From contig CAYMRR010000016.1 of NCBI GenBank assembly GCA_964393005.1, positions 1 through 9,929 of the forward strand: a stretch of DNA of 9,929 nucleotides, given 5' to 3'. Source of the stretch: UBA5272 sp964393005 (GTDB taxonomy: Bacteria > Patescibacteriota > Minisyncoccia > Phycocordibacterales > UBA5272). Below, piece by piece: positions 4,964 to 9,929 of the stretch; the stretch's first letter is position 1; every line of letters begins with the position of its first letter. The notes beneath the pieces are model-generated. The model made no database searches, was not told the origin of the DNA, and worked only from the letters and a program-made list of their open reading frames with translations. Position numbers and translations under genes: made by a program.

Positions 4964-6814
4964 TTATTCTAAAACCCCTCTAAATCTTCTCACTCCAGCA
5001 GAAACAGATTCTTGTTTATTTATTTTAAAAGTTTTATCTTTTATATATCCTTCAGTATTTTCTATATGTGGGCCGCCGCAAAGCTCTCTTGAATAAATTT
5101 CTCCACCTTCCCCTACCATATTATAGACTTTTACTATATCTGGATACTTTTCCCAAAATGATCCTACCACTCCATCCTCTTTTGCTTTTTCTTTTTCCAT
5201 TTCTTCTATCTTTACCTGAAAGCCATTTTGTAGAGCTTTGTTTACATAGTCTTCTATTTCTTTTATTTCACTATCTTCTACTTTTCTATCAAAAGTAAAG
5301 TCAAAGCGAAGCCTTTCACTATTTATATTGCTACCTGCCTGATTTACAGAGTCTCCTAGCACTTTTCTCATACCAGCTAGCATAAGGTGGCAAGAAGAGT
5401 GCAAAGCTGTAGTTATTTCACTATGATCTTGCAGCCCACCTTTAAACATACCAGCTCCTGCAGTCCTAGATTTTTCTGCATGTTCTTCTTTTAATTTATA
5501 AAAATCTTCTACAGCTATCTCTTTAGCATTTTCATTTGCTAGCTCTATGGTAAGCTCTAGCGGAAAGCCATGAGTCTGAAGCAAATTGAAAGCCTCTTCT
5601 CCGCTAATCTTTTCTGTTTTTATTTTAGAAAATTCTCTCAAGCCACTTTCTAAAGTCTTTCTAAATTTATTTTCTTCTTTTTCCATTTCTTCTAATATAT
5701 TATTTTTATTTAAAGAAAGATTGTCTCCAAGATATTCTTCTGCCTCTTTATAATTTTCTATAAAAGTGCTAGCTACTTCTCTTGTAAAATTATCTTCTAT
5801 ACCCAGCTTATGAGCTGCTACTATAGCCCTCCTTATTAGTCTACGAACGAAATACATTTGATCTTTATTGCCAGGCATTACCCCATCTCCCATAAGAAAA
5901 GTAGCCGCATGTATATGATCTAAAATAATTCTAAAGCTTCTCTTCTCTTCTTCAGAGTTTTCATAACTTTTACCACTTTTCTTTTCTATTATATTTTTAG
6001 CTAAAGAAAAAATATCTAAATTAAAAATATCACTATCACCCTTTACAGCTGCTGCCATTCTAGTAAGCCCTCCACCAAAATCTACATTTTTTTGAATAAG
6101 CTCTTCTAGCCCATTTTCTACTTTTTTATATTCTATAAATACACTATTTCCAATTTCGACAAACCGGCCGCAATCACAATTTGGGTGACATGCTTCTCCA
6201 GCATATACACTATTTTCATGGATTTTATATTCTCCTTTTGGATCAAAATCATAAAATATTTCAGAGTCTGGCCCGCCTGGCTCGCCTATTGGCATATTTT
6301 CTGGAGCTCCTGCCCGGCTCCACCAGTTTTTGCTATCATCATAAAAATAAATATGACTATCTTCTACTCCATTTTCTAGCCAAAAGTTTTTTGAGTCTTC
6401 ATCTTTTTCTATATTCAATTTTTCATTTCCCGAGTAGCAAGTAAAATAAAGCCTCTCTTTATCTAATCCAAGCCCCTTTTCTTTATTAATTAAAAATTCA
6501 TAAATAAAAGCAATTTGCTCTTTTTTAAAATAGTCGCCAAAGCTCCAATTGCCTAGCATTTCAAAAAAAGTAGTATGTCTATTATTTCCTATTTCTTCTA
6601 TATCTTGAGAACGAAAACATTTTTGAGAATCGGCTATTCTATTTCCTGCTGTATGCTTTTCTCCTAAAATAAAATTTATCATTGGCTGCATACCGGCAGC
6701 AGTAAAAAGAGTGGTAGGATCATTTTCTGGCACCAAAGAGGCAGATTGTAATACCACATGTCCCTTTTCTTTCATAAATTCTAAATATCTCTTTCTGATT
6801 TCATTTATATTCAT
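4964..6814 (-). CDS. alaS: Alanyl-tRNA synthetase, compact form without C-Ala domain
   Basis: AlaRS charges tRNA-Ala, recognising its G3-U70 pair, and hydrolyses mischarged Ser- or Gly-tRNA. The class II catalytic core (about 1-240) shows LVPENDPTTLFTAAGMQP, motif 2 around FRSQDIEEIGNNRHTTFFEM (67-86) and motif 3 GGGLTRMAAA (247-256). A helical tRNA-recognition region follows to about 450. The editing domain keeps all four metal ligands: His472 and His476 (HSSCH) and Cys579 and His583 (CGGPH, normally CGGTH). It ends at VSAGVRRFRGV, the end of the editing domain. The protein is 616 residues against about 875 in most bacteria: C-Ala is missing, and so is the beta-barrel insert usually found before the editing HxxxH, since GGLQDHSE joins it directly. 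A compact AlaRS is what I expect in CPR bacteria. It starts 33 nt after the thioredoxin-like gene and is probably co-transcribed. Confidence 0.97.
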   Translation of the reverse strand: MNINEIRKRYLEFMKEKGHVVLQSASLVPENDPTTLFTAAGMQPMINFILGEKHTAGNRIADSQKCFRSQDIEEIGNNRHTTFFEMLGNWSFGDYFKKEQIAFIYEFLINKEKGLGLDKERLYFTCYSGNEKLNIEKDEDSKNFWLENGVEDSHIYFYDDSKNWWSRAGAPENMPIGEPGGPDSEIFYDFDPKGEYKIHENSVYAGEACHPNCDCGRFVEIGNSVFIEYKKVENGLEELIQKNVDFGGGLTRMAAAVKGDSDIFNLDIFSLAKNIIEKKSGKSYENSEEEKRSFRIILDHIHAATFLMGDGVMPGNKDQMYFVRRLIRRAIVAAHKLGIEDNFTREVASTFIENYKEAEEYLGDNLSLNKNNILEEMEKEENKFRKTLESGLREFSKIKTEKISGEEAFNLLQTHGFPLELTIELANENAKEIAVEDFYKLKEEHAEKSRTAGAGMFKGGLQDHSEITTALHSSCHLMLAGMRKVLGDSVNQAGSNINSERLRFDFTFDRKVEDSEIKEIEDYVNKALQNGFQVKIEEMEKEKAKEDGVVGSFWEKYPDIVKVYNMVGEGGEIYSRELCGGPHIENTEGYIKDKTFKINKQESVSAGVRRFRGVLE

Positions 6815-6847
6815 ATTTCTTTCTACTTTTTTAAAACCCTGTAAACT

Positions 6848-7465
6848 TTATCCATTGCAAACTGTATTGCAAGCTTCTATTTTTTCTATAAAGATTTTTA
6901 TTTTAGCTTCCCATTCTGCTACTTTCTCTTCTGTCCACCATTCGCTTGGAGTACCGTCTTCGCTAGTGTTTAGAGCTGAAGTATTGTCTCTCCCTACTAT
7001 TTCTCCTTCAGCTACAGCTATTAGCTCTGGCACAAAGATTCGAGGATTTCCTTCTTCATCTTTATCCAAATCGTCTCCCAAAAGAGCTACTATTTTTTGA
7101 TAGTCTTCTGTATTTTCTGCTCGCATTTCTTTAATATTTAAATAATAGATTTCATCAAAATTATTCTCTAAAGCCATATTGTCTAAAAGCTCAGCATATT
7201 TTTGGCACCAAGGGCATTCTGGAAAACCAAGATATACAAGCCCAGTACCATTTTCTAAAATATCTATAATCTCTTCAGGAGTTTTATAAACAAAGCCATT
7301 GTCTTCTCTTACTCCAGCATATTCTTTTTGAAATCTTTCTGCACTTTTTATAGATTTTTTTTGTGGCAAAACAATTTTAAATGCAGGCCGAGAAGAATAA
7401 TATATAGCTCCAGCCAGTACAAATATTCCAATAATTATTAAAACAACTATTTTACTTTTTTTCAT
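6848..7465 (-). CDS. Membrane-tethered thioredoxin-fold protein (CPWC)
   Basis: A predicted 205-aa envelope thiol-disulfide protein. Residues 5-22 (KIVVLIIIGIFVLAGAIY), after a KK start, form an N-terminal anchor or uncleaved signal, which places the rest outside the membrane. The thioredoxin motif is GFPECPWCQKY with Cys84 and Cys87, preceded by the strand LVYLGF. The cis-proline loop is probably FVPEL (Pro146). The GFPECPWC context resembles the bacteriocin-transport-accessory/PedC-like branch rather than DsbA or cytoplasmic TrxA. A second cysteine pair, Cys199 and Cys203 (CNTVC), lies at the extreme C-terminus and could shuttle electrons to or protect the active site (inference). It has its own promoter upstream and alaS 33 nt downstream; the link to alaS is probably only transcriptional. 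Confidence 0.85.
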   Translation of the reverse strand: MKKSKIVVLIIIGIFVLAGAIYYSSRPAFKIVLPQKKSIKSAERFQKEYAGVREDNGFVYKTPEEIIDILENGTGLVYLGFPECPWCQKYAELLDNMALENNFDEIYYLNIKEMRAENTEDYQKIVALLGDDLDKDEEGNPRIFVPELIAVAEGEIVGRDNTSALNTSEDGTPSEWWTEEKVAEWEAKIKIFIEKIEACNTVCNG

Positions 7466-7556
7466 AATTTTATTTATTTTAGAAATCTATTTTTAAAAAT
7501 AAAACTTTTCTAAAATACTATTAAACTTATATTTTTTTTAATCTCTATTTAAAGAT

Positions 7557-7584
7557 TTTATATTAAAAATATAGCACAATTCAA
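7557..7584 (-). promoter_or_regulatory. Promoter of the thioredoxin-like/alaS unit
   Basis: TTGAAT (7584-7579), 16-bp spacer, TATAAA (7562-7557) on the minus strand, with a start predicted near 7550 and a leader of about 85 nt that is nearly all A/T. The gap 7466-7627 contains no gene. A CTTGACAAG palindrome (7597-7605) lies 12 bp upstream of the -35. Confidence 0.5.
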
Positions 7585-7627
7585 GTTTTTCTCCCTCTTG
7601 ACAAGCCACCTTTATTTTTAGATTATT

Positions 7628-8188
7628 TTAAATATTATTTAAAAATATTGCCAGCCTTCTCCAAGAATTTAAAAATGTATGAAAATCTATTTCTTTATTT
7701 GCTCCTTCTTCTTCATTTTCTTTTTCACTATCATTATAAATAAAAACTTTCTCTCCGTTCTCTTTTACTTTAACATCATGCAACAATATAGAGTGAGGCT
7801 TGTTTATCTCTTCAAAATTTTTAGGTATAGATACTATTACCAATCCCTTCTTTTCTTCTAAAAATTGAAATATCTTTTCTACACCATAAGAGTTTAATCT
7901 GCTAGCATATTTTGTCTCTTCTCCAAAAGGTATACTTTTGTATTCTTCGCTATAAGCTGCTAGGCCATGATTGTGTGCCAAAATAGAAACTTTTTCATGC
8001 TTCCAAAACCCAGTAGTAGAAAAAGATTTTATACTAATAGCTTCTTCGAGTAGCTCATCTGGCGAAAGAGTAAACTCTTCTCCCTTTAAAGATTTTATAA
8101 CCATCCAAAGAGCCGACACCGAACAGCCTTTATGCTTCCAGTCGGCATTTTTAATATCTTTGTATTGTGAACAAAAGTATATCTTCAT
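7628..8188 (-). CDS. C39-like (papain-fold) cysteine peptidase
   Basis: A 186-residue protein with the layout of C39/C39_2-type peptidase domains. Near the N-terminus, ADWKHKGCSVSALWMVI carries the likely nucleophile Cys22. The helix that follows matches the CGxxSxaMvl pattern with Cys in place of the usual CG order. KPHSILLHDV gives catalytic His132, and VFIYNDSE gives Asp153. There is no signal peptide, ABC domain or membrane helix, so it appears cytoplasmic unless exported by an unseen route. Some C39-like proteins of this size in small genomes have unknown substrates. The frame runs open into tRNA-Trp upstream, but translation there would use tRNA sequence; ATG 8188-8186, 6 nt after the tRNA CCA, is the sensible start. 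There is no Shine-Dalgarno. Family confidence is moderate and the activity is inferred. Confidence 0.75.
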   Translation of the reverse strand: MKIYFCSQYKDIKNADWKHKGCSVSALWMVIKSLKGEEFTLSPDELLEEAISIKSFSTTGFWKHEKVSILAHNHGLAAYSEEYKSIPFGEETKYASRLNSYGVEKIFQFLEEKKGLVIVSIPKNFEEINKPHSILLHDVKVKENGEKVFIYNDSEKENEEEGANKEIDFHTFLNSWRRLAIFLNNI

Positions 8189-8194
8189 ATATTC

Positions 8195-8268
8195 TGGCGG
8201 GTCCACGAGGATTCGAACCTCGGTCAACGGTTTTGGAGACCGCTATTCTACCACTGAACTATAGACCC
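8195..8268 (-). tRNA. tRNA-Trp (anticodon CCA)
   Basis: A complete 74-nt tRNA with encoded CCA. The acceptor stem GGGTCTA/TGGACCC has 7 bp with one wobble pair; D-stem is GTTC/GAAT with loop AGTGGTA; anticodon stem GCGGT/ACCGT closes loop CTCCAAA, giving anticodon CCA. T-stem CGAGG/CCTCG closes TTCGAAT. The discriminator is G, as expected for bacterial tRNA-Trp. CCA anticodon reads UGG only, so this gene gives no sign of UGA recoding. Confidence 0.97.
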
Positions 8269-8277
8269 AGTTTTTAA

Positions 8278-8286
8278 ATTCTACCA
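8278..8286 (-). promoter_or_regulatory. Extended -10 promoter for tRNA-Trp
   Basis: TGGTAGAAT on the minus strand (8286-8278) is a one-mismatch extended -10. The start should fall near 8271, only about 3 nt before the first tRNA base. No good -35 is visible because the region is the U-tract of the preceding terminator. It probably also serves the peptidase gene that follows the tRNA. Confidence 0.5.
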
Positions 8287-8302
8287 TAAAAAAGTAAGAA
8301 AT

Positions 8303-8338
8303 AAAAAATAGCCCAGAGCTTCACAGCTACAGGCTATT
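8303..8338 (-). terminator. Intrinsic terminator of the 8.4-kb ncRNA
   Basis: AATAGCC (8338-8332) pairs with GGCTATT (8313-8307) on the minus strand, followed by a run of six T (8308-8303) and further T-rich sequence. The interior forms a second short helix, AGCT-GTGA-AGCT, closed by a GUGA loop of the GNRA class, separated by a small internal loop. It lies 35-70 nt upstream of tRNA-Trp and so insulates it. Confidence 0.75.
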
Positions 8339-8471
8339 GAAATAAATCAAAAAGTTGGGGGCTATGCGCGTAATAGGTGTCGAAGCTATTCTGTCCCCCA
8401 AATCAAACTGAAAAGAATTCAAAAGAATATGCTGAAAAAATGGAAACTTTACAAACTAAGCATATTCCTCC
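8303..8471 (-). ncRNA. Unassigned structured non-coding RNA, about 170 nt
   Basis: The segment between the glycosyltransferase and tRNA-Trp has no ORF of useful length but has a full transcription unit. With a start at G8471, the RNA begins GGAGGAATATGC and ends at an intrinsic terminator (8338-8303). Three helices are visible. The 5' hairpin pairs GAATATGC (8467-8460) with GCATATTC (8432-8425) over 8 bp, extendable by G-U pairs, around a 27-nt loop. The middle hairpin pairs TTGGGGG with CCCCCAA (8401-8395, 8361-8355) around an irregular 33-nt interior with an inner AATAG/CTATT helix. The 3' hairpin is the terminator. I found no SRP (GGTCAGG..GGAAGC), RNase P (GAGGAAAGTCC) or full tmRNA features, and it does not close end-to-end like 6S RNA. 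It may be a regulatory sRNA or housekeeping RNA diverged in this lineage. Confidence 0.65.
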
Positions 8472-8477
8472 AATTAT

Positions 8478-8506
8478 AATATAGCATAAAGAGATTTTAA
8501 AGTCAA
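8478..8506 (-). promoter_or_regulatory. Canonical promoter of the 8.4-kb ncRNA
   Basis: TTGACT (8506-8501), a 17-bp spacer, then TATATT (8483-8478). A perfect TATAAT (8478-8473) also lies at a 22-bp spacing. With TATATT the start falls on G8471, exactly where GGAGG begins and the 5' helix can form. It is among the best-formed promoters in the window and starts 20 bp after the glycosyltransferase stop. Confidence 0.7.
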
Positions 8507-8525
8507 GCGATTTAAGCCTTTAATT

Positions 8526-9638
8526 TTATCCTTTATTTTGATAATAAAGCCCTAGTGTGCTATTTATCATTTTTTCTTTAGAAAAATTATTTAACACTTT
8601 TTCTCTAGCAAAGAAAGAATACTCTTTTCTCAATTCTTTATTTTCTATTAAACTCTTTAAAGCATTTTTAAAGCCAAGAATATCTTTACTCTCTACCAAA
8701 TACCCTGTCTTTTCATTTTCTACTATTTCATTTACCCCGCCTGTATCACTAGCTACTATAGCTAGCGTTGCAAGAGAAGCCTCTAGCAAAACATAAGGCA
8801 AACCTTCTTTTATAGAAGGCAAAAAGTATATATCAAAATCTTCTAAAACTTTTTCAGAGCTTTCTTTAGTTTTTATTATCTCTATAAAATTTTCAAGATT
8901 TTCTTTTTTAATTTCTTCTCTCAAAGCATTTTCTTCATCTCCGCCAAATGTATAAATACTCCAAGCAAAATCTTTTCTTTCTTTAATCAATTCTTTTATA
9001 GCCTGCACTCCAAAAGTAAAGCCTTTGTTTTTATGCAGTTCTCCAATAGAAACTATTTTTATTTTCTCCCCCTCTTTTTCTTCCTCTCTTTCTTCTTTAG
9101 TAAAATAAATATCTTCTATACCATTCCATATTACTTTTATTTTCTTTTTGACTAGTGGCCAATTTTTGACATCATTATAATCTTTTTCTGAAACACAAAT
9201 AGTATAGCTAGAAAAAATAATAGAAAGCCAAGACAATATTTTTATTAAAAATATTTCTAATCTCCCCCTTTCTTCTCTAAAAGGAAATCCATGAGCTGTA
9301 AAAACAATTTTTTTAATTCTAGCTAGCCTTGCTAATATACCGCCAAGAGCCCCCACTTTTGAGCTATTTAAATGCACTATATCAAAGCTCTCACTTTTCA
9401 AAATCCTAAAAAGTCTTTTAGCTACTTTTATTTCTTTACTTAAACTTATATCTCTTTCCAAATTTTCTATTTTTAGAGTCTTTATATTTTTATTTTTCAA
9501 TTTCTCAGCCAGCTTACCCTCTCCACCAAAAGCTACAGATACATCATGTCCCATATTCTTCATATAAGTAGCTAGATCAAAAACATATTTTTGAGCCCCA
9601 CCCCAATTACTTTTAGTAATAATATATAAAATCTTCAT
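8526..9638 (-). CDS. Glycosyltransferase family 4 (GT-B fold)
   Basis: A 370-aa retaining glycosyltransferase predicted to transfer a nucleotide-activated sugar to a lipid-linked or glycan acceptor at the inner membrane face. The N-terminal half shows the GT4 opening MKILYIITKSNWGGAQKYVF (GG loop), then DIVHLNSSKVGALGG and VFTAHGFPFRE. The hinge and C-terminal half have VIWNGIED, VSIGELHKNKGF and, decisively, EGLPYVLLEA, the E-x7-E signature with Glu278 and Glu286, followed by VASDTGGVNEIV. Length is normal and there is no transmembrane helix; the hydrophobic stretch at 129-145 may be a membrane-association patch. It is divergent from a polyprenyl-phosphate sugar transferase-like gene 47 bp away, which suggests surface polysaccharide or glycolipid synthesis. 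The exact sugar cannot be told from sequence. No clear Shine-Dalgarno precedes ATG 9638. Confidence 0.92.
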   Translation of the reverse strand: MKILYIITKSNWGGAQKYVFDLATYMKNMGHDVSVAFGGEGKLAEKLKNKNIKTLKIENLERDISLSKEIKVAKRLFRILKSESFDIVHLNSSKVGALGGILARLARIKKIVFTAHGFPFREERGRLEIFLIKILSWLSIIFSSYTICVSEKDYNDVKNWPLVKKKIKVIWNGIEDIYFTKEEREEEKEGEKIKIVSIGELHKNKGFTFGVQAIKELIKERKDFAWSIYTFGGDEENALREEIKKENLENFIEIIKTKESSEKVLEDFDIYFLPSIKEGLPYVLLEASLATLAIVASDTGGVNEIVENEKTGYLVESKDILGFKNALKSLIENKELRKEYSFFAREKVLNNFSKEKMINSTLGLYYQNKG

Positions 9639-9685
9639 AATTTTAACTTTATTTTTCTTAAATTATCTGTATAATATGATTATAT
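9639..9685. promoter_or_regulatory. Divergent promoter gap between the two glycan genes
   Basis: The 47 bp between the starts are almost pure A/T. On the plus strand TATAAT (9670-9675) would start transcription near 9682, only about 4 nt before ATG 9686, so that mRNA would be nearly leaderless. On the minus strand TATAAT (9684-9679) could serve the glycosyltransferase with a leader of about 35 nt. The two -10 boxes lie within 15 bp of each other. No convincing -35 is visible on either strand. Confidence 0.45.
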
Positions 9686-9929
9686 ATGATTTTTACTAAA
9701 ATTACTAAAAGAGCCTTTGCTGGAATAGTAGATTTTCTAATCCTTTCATCTAGTCTTTATCTTGCCATCTCTCTTCGCTATTCTATAGCTATTAGAGATA
9801 TTGGCTTTGTAGATTTTTCTAGATTTTTTGGAGTCTTTAAACCATTTCTCATCATCATCTTTTTAAATATGCTCGTCTTTTATATGTATGGGCTCTATGA
9901 CAAGATGACTATCAAAATCTACACCGAGC
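9686..9929 (+). CDS. N-terminus of a polyprenyl-phosphate sugar transferase-like membrane protein (cut by edge)
   Basis: The only clear plus-strand gene; 81 codons are visible and the frame is open to the edge. It starts MIFTKITKRAFAGIVDFLIL, with a first membrane helix at about residues 11-29 and a second at about 51-67 ending in VFYMYGLYDK. A short soluble loop with FVDFSRFFGVFKP lies between them. Two N-terminal helices ending in a YGLYD-type motif are typical both of polyprenyl glycosylphosphotransferases (WbaP/WcaJ-like, first sugar to undecaprenyl phosphate) and of membrane-bound nucleotide-sugar dehydratases (PglF/FlaA1-like). The diagnostic catalytic domain is past the edge, so the choice stays open. 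The other ATG at 9676 gives only seven codons. Head-to-head with a GT4 gene, it fits a surface-glycan locus. Confidence 0.7.
   Translation, partial: MIFTKITKRAFAGIVDFLILSSSLYLAISLRYSIAIRDIGFVDFSRFFGVFKPFLIIIFLNMLVFYMYGLYDKMTIKIYTE

Noticed and set aside
7597..7630. Plus-strand promoter TTGACA with GATTAT in the gap before the C39-like gene
   Set aside because: No plus-strand gene follows; the -10 is poor and lies in the 3' end of the peptidase gene.
8189..8227. Upstream extension of the C39-like gene starting at TTG 8227
   Set aside because: These 13 codons are the 3' half of tRNA-Trp read as protein; the ATG at 8188 just after the CCA is the sensible start.
8303..8471. tmRNA, RNase P, SRP or 6S RNA identity for the ncRNA
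   Set aside because: There is a TTCGAC near a G-run and an ACAGAA, but no tag frame, no 3' tRNA half, no GAGGAAAGTCC, no SRP GGAAG core, and no end-to-end rod structure.
8456..8471. Leader peptide ATG-CTT-AGT-TTG-TAA after GGAGG in the ncRNA
   Set aside because: It has only four codons, the GGAGG-to-ATG gap is 3 nt (too short), and both are locked in the 5' helix.

Overview
The window looks like a chromosomal piece from a small-genome, AT-rich member of the Candidate Phyla Radiation (Patescibacteria), most likely a Parcubacteria-type lineage. This is an inference, not a database result. It rests on a 616-residue alanyl-tRNA synthetase with no C-terminal C-Ala domain, an S4 lacking its usual N-terminus, a membrane-anchored baseplate-J/gp47-like protein of the kind common in CPR genomes, start codons mostly without a Shine-Dalgarno sequence, and strong A/T codon bias. 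The ORFs read in the standard bacterial code: tryptophan is UGG, the tRNA-Trp anticodon is CCA, and the 11 complete genes stop with TAA (10) or TAG (1).

Almost everything lies on the minus strand, so reading order runs from high to low coordinates. At the right edge are a divergent pair: the N-terminus of a polyprenyl-phosphate sugar transferase or related membrane enzyme (+, cut by the edge) and a GT4 glycosyltransferase (-), both suggesting surface polysaccharide synthesis. Downstream of the glycosyltransferase is a predicted independent non-coding RNA of about 170 nt (8471 to 8303) with a canonical promoter, three hairpins and an intrinsic terminator. Next come tRNA-Trp with its own extended -10 promoter and, only 6 nt past the encoded CCA, a C39-like cysteine peptidase gene. 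A second unit holds a membrane-tethered thioredoxin-fold protein (CPWC) followed by the compact alaS.

The 168 nt between alaS and the next gene hold a 17-bp palindrome, an extended -10 promoter and a strong hairpin with a U7 tract. Together they form either a roughly 60-nt small RNA or an attenuated leader for the following genes: an unrecognised 165-aa protein overlapping a baseplate-J-like membrane protein, then infA. A further promoter with an inverted repeat over its -10 drives rpmJ-rpsM-rpsK-rpsD, and another sits in front of rpoA, which runs off the left edge. The infA-to-rpoA gene order is the ancestral alpha-operon arrangement.

The protein-coding content is mostly housekeeping. The most interesting material is intergenic RNA: the unassigned ncRNA at 8303-8471, the attenuator-like structure at 4832-4894, and the tRNA-Trp/peptidase junction. 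I saw no CRISPR array, insertion sequence, rRNA, or recognisable defence or mobile system.
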